In this document: piece after piece, positions 62,470 to 64,000 of the stretch
How the letters are laid out: every line of letters begins with the position of its first letter
Numbering within the stretch: position 1 is the stretch's first letter
Assembly (NCBI GenBank): GCA_030388725.1
Contig: CP128857.1
Location: forward strand, 2,418,001-2,482,000
Direction: 5' to 3'
DNA length: 64,000 nucleotides
DNA from: Prodigiosinella aquatilis
GTDB lineage: Bacteria > Pseudomonadota > Gammaproteobacteria > Enterobacterales > Enterobacteriaceae
Made by a program: the position numbers and the translations under genes
Notes under the pieces: model-generated
Database searches by the model: none
Seen by the model: only the letters and a program-made list of their open reading frames with translations
What the model was told of the DNA's origin: nothing

Positions 62470-63990
62470 TTATAAATAGCACCCATTCTGTCTTTCCACC
62501 GCTTCTAGTGTCGATTCCAACACCACCGCAGCGATAAAGTGGATATCCAGCGTGCCGCGCCCTTCTCCTTTCAGCCAACGCTGATAAGCAGCGGATATTT
62601 TCTCTTTTTTGACCAGTCCAGCTTTCTCCAGTCGATCCAAAGGAAAACCCATACAAACCTGCTGGCAGGTAGACAACGCCTGTTGAGAAAGCGTAACAAA
62701 ATTCTCCGTCCGTTCAGGATAAGCCACTTGCTCATCTACGCCCCAATCCAGTAAAAGCGTGCGCATCAGAGTCCGTTTTTCGCGCCATTCATGAGGCAGA
62801 CTGTGACAATAGCGAACAATCTCCGGTGTGGTTAACAGATGAATCGGCCACAGGCCGTTGCGCAAACACTGCGCCGCTACGCCGCTGATCGCTTCCACAA
62901 CGCTGCATTGCGCATAGATGGCGGGCGTATCCATCAACATATTCAGGCGGTCGTGCTGCTGTTGATGTACACCCTCACTCAGGAAATCCGGCAATGTTCT
63001 CTCCGCGGTCAAGGCATTGATCGCGGCTGCGCTATCCGCTTTCTCATCCCAATATTCGGCAAGCAACTCATCCCCGCCAAAACCGGTCAGAAATACGTTG
63101 CAGTTATCCTCTCGCGCCTGCTGATAGATCTCATCAAAATAACCATAATGCAGCTCTTCCCACGGTACCATAGGTTGGTGACGTCCATGTCCATAACTTC
63201 CCGTCGGTGCTCCTTGGCGAGTATCCACGGTATAGTCATGGAACCCATATTGCTGCATTACCACATTGCGTCTCGTTTCCTGATGAACCCGCCCTTCATC
63301 CGGCATTAACAGCCCGTAGGTATGAACGCGATAACCGCATCGGGCCGCTGTCGCCGCGACAATACTTGAATCCAGACCGCCGCTGAATCCCGCGGCGACA
63401 GAAAGAGAACGCTCCGGCAATAACCGTTGCAAAGCCGCACGCAAAAGCTGCGCAAAAGAGTGGCAGGGATCAACGTGATTTTTGAGCACTTTGGGATAAG
63501 TGTGCACACGGGCGACTTGCTGCTCGGTTTCCCATCCCTCGCCAGGCTGCCAGCGGGCATAATACCCTGAACAGAGCTGTTTCAACTCCGCCAGTAGCGT
63601 ATCAACTCCATAGGGTTGTTCAAAATGGCTAAGATAAAGCATCGCCCGCGGCTGATCCAGAATAGGCTGAATCAGGGGAAAGAGCGTCAGCGGGTCCCAA
63701 CTCATATCCAACAGAGTCTTATTGTTGGCAAAAAACACCGGCACCGTCGATAAACGGCTGGAAAACACGGCAACGTGAGAAGACGAAATATCAAGGAAAA
63801 ACCAGTGCAGCGGCCAGATTTCGGCTCTCCGTTTGAGTTCGACGATGGCGTTATATTCCGATGAGTACTCAAGATAGATCCGTGGCGAAATTTCACAATA
63901 AGGGCGTTCGAAAATAAAAACGCCTAATTGCCCGGACGGCACGGTGACCGCCCGGACTTCCACCATAGGATGAGAGAAAGGCGTGAACAC
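62470..63990 (-). CDS. asparagine-synthetase-like protein (may be incomplete at its start)
   Basis: The C-terminal half has the PP-loop ATP pyrophosphatase of asparagine synthetases: VAAGFSGGLDSSIVAATAAR near 200-220 and FLTGFGGDELLAEYW near 300. The N-terminal 190 residues resemble a degenerate amidotransferase-like domain without the N-terminal Cys needed for glutamine use. This build recalls amide- or ring-forming enzymes of RiPP and beta-lactam pathways rather than housekeeping AsnB. The frame is open to the window edge; the first listed codon is GTG at 63990, and an ATG eight codons later is another start. No precursor peptide or partner gene is visible inside the window. Confidence 0.75.
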   Translation of the reverse strand: MFTPFSHPMVEVRAVTVPSGQLGVFIFERPYCEISPRIYLEYSSEYNAIVELKRRAEIWPLHWFFLDISSSHVAVFSSRLSTVPVFFANNKTLLDMSWDPLTLFPLIQPILDQPRAMLYLSHFEQPYGVDTLLAELKQLCSGYYARWQPGEGWETEQQVARVHTYPKVLKNHVDPCHSFAQLLRAALQRLLPERSLSVAAGFSGGLDSSIVAATAARCGYRVHTYGLLMPDEGRVHQETRRNVVMQQYGFHDYTVDTRQGAPTGSYGHGRHQPMVPWEELHYGYFDEIYQQAREDNCNVFLTGFGGDELLAEYWDEKADSAAAINALTAERTLPDFLSEGVHQQQHDRLNMLMDTPAIYAQCSVVEAISGVAAQCLRNGLWPIHLLTTPEIVRYCHSLPHEWREKRTLMRTLLLDWGVDEQVAYPERTENFVTLSQQALSTCQQVCMGFPLDRLEKAGLVKKEKISAAYQRWLKGEGRGTLDIHFIAAVVLESTLEAVERQNGCYL

Positions 63991-64000
63991 ACCACTACGA

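Overview
The window reads as an Enterobacterales chromosome, probably a plant-associated member of the Pectobacteriaceae/Erwiniaceae. The support is a core pth-ychF locus, a DspF-type type III chaperone next to an AvrE/DspE-like fragment, Fur boxes, and P4-like integrases. The species is inferred, not shown.

Region 1 (1-1455) is core: the 3' end of pth, then ychF. Region 2 (about 1.46-26.28 kb) is a mosaic, decaying genomic island. It is bounded by a 136-bp direct repeat (1459-1594 and 26147-26282, two mismatches) that contains the ychF terminator. Just inside the left repeat lies a frameshifted P4-like integrase. The island then carries: an ISNCY-like scrap; a complete IS3-family element (3197-4800); a non-autonomous Tn3-family element (4956-7978, 38-bp inverted repeats, TAAAT target duplication) that carries a GIY-YIG/membrane protein and a coiled-coil membrane protein; an N-terminal scrap that looks like a CBASS-type nucleotidyltransferase; a tRNA-Phe 3' fragment followed by an intact second integrase, which marks a second, nested island; and a Fur-boxed small-molecule cluster (10.47-24.85 kb).

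That cluster has a TonB receptor, an O-methyltransferase, two MFS transporters, an AraC regulator, an AMP ligase, a ThiF-rhodanese-CaiB fusion, a GH88-like protein, and deletion remnants of acyl-CoA dehydrogenase, fixB, fixC and a NifS-type desulfurase. The gene set suggests an iron-regulated, possibly sulfur-containing metallophore. The transport, methylation and activation genes are intact, but the oxidation and sulfur-mobilisation genes are broken. A short second unit (26.28-28.8 kb: PepSY protein, DUF2946 protein) ends in a third, weaker copy of the attachment hairpin and may be a tandem island remnant.

Region 3 (28.9-39.7 kb) is a tellurite/stress ter locus: terZABCD on the minus strand, and a divergent five-gene operon (ATP-grasp, PRTase-TRSP, HAD, PRTase-PELOTA, CitE-like lyase) ending in terW. 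This gene set has been predicted to make a nucleoside-like metabolite. A ggt fragment and an ABC-F ATPase with a possible leader peptide follow.

Region 4 (42.4-51.8 kb) is a carbohydrate or polyol utilisation locus. DeoR regulator, HAD phosphatase, FGGY kinase and BtpA-family protein are on the minus strand; a dehydrogenase and a complete ABC importer are divergent on the plus strand. Region 5 (51.9-53.7 kb) holds a dspF-like chaperone, a short DspE-like gene and an unknown small gene. Region 6 (53.8-61.5 kb) is an operon with a PRD/EII regulator, DgaF- and DgaE-like enzymes, an amidohydrolase and the uncharacterised DUF4310/DUF4311/DUF4312/SFCGS/PRD set, with no ordinary PTS permease visible. 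Region 7 (to the end) is a long spacer with one very small ORF and an asparagine-synthetase-like protein that runs to the window edge.

All family assignments come from reading translated sequence and from memory of the families. No database search was run.
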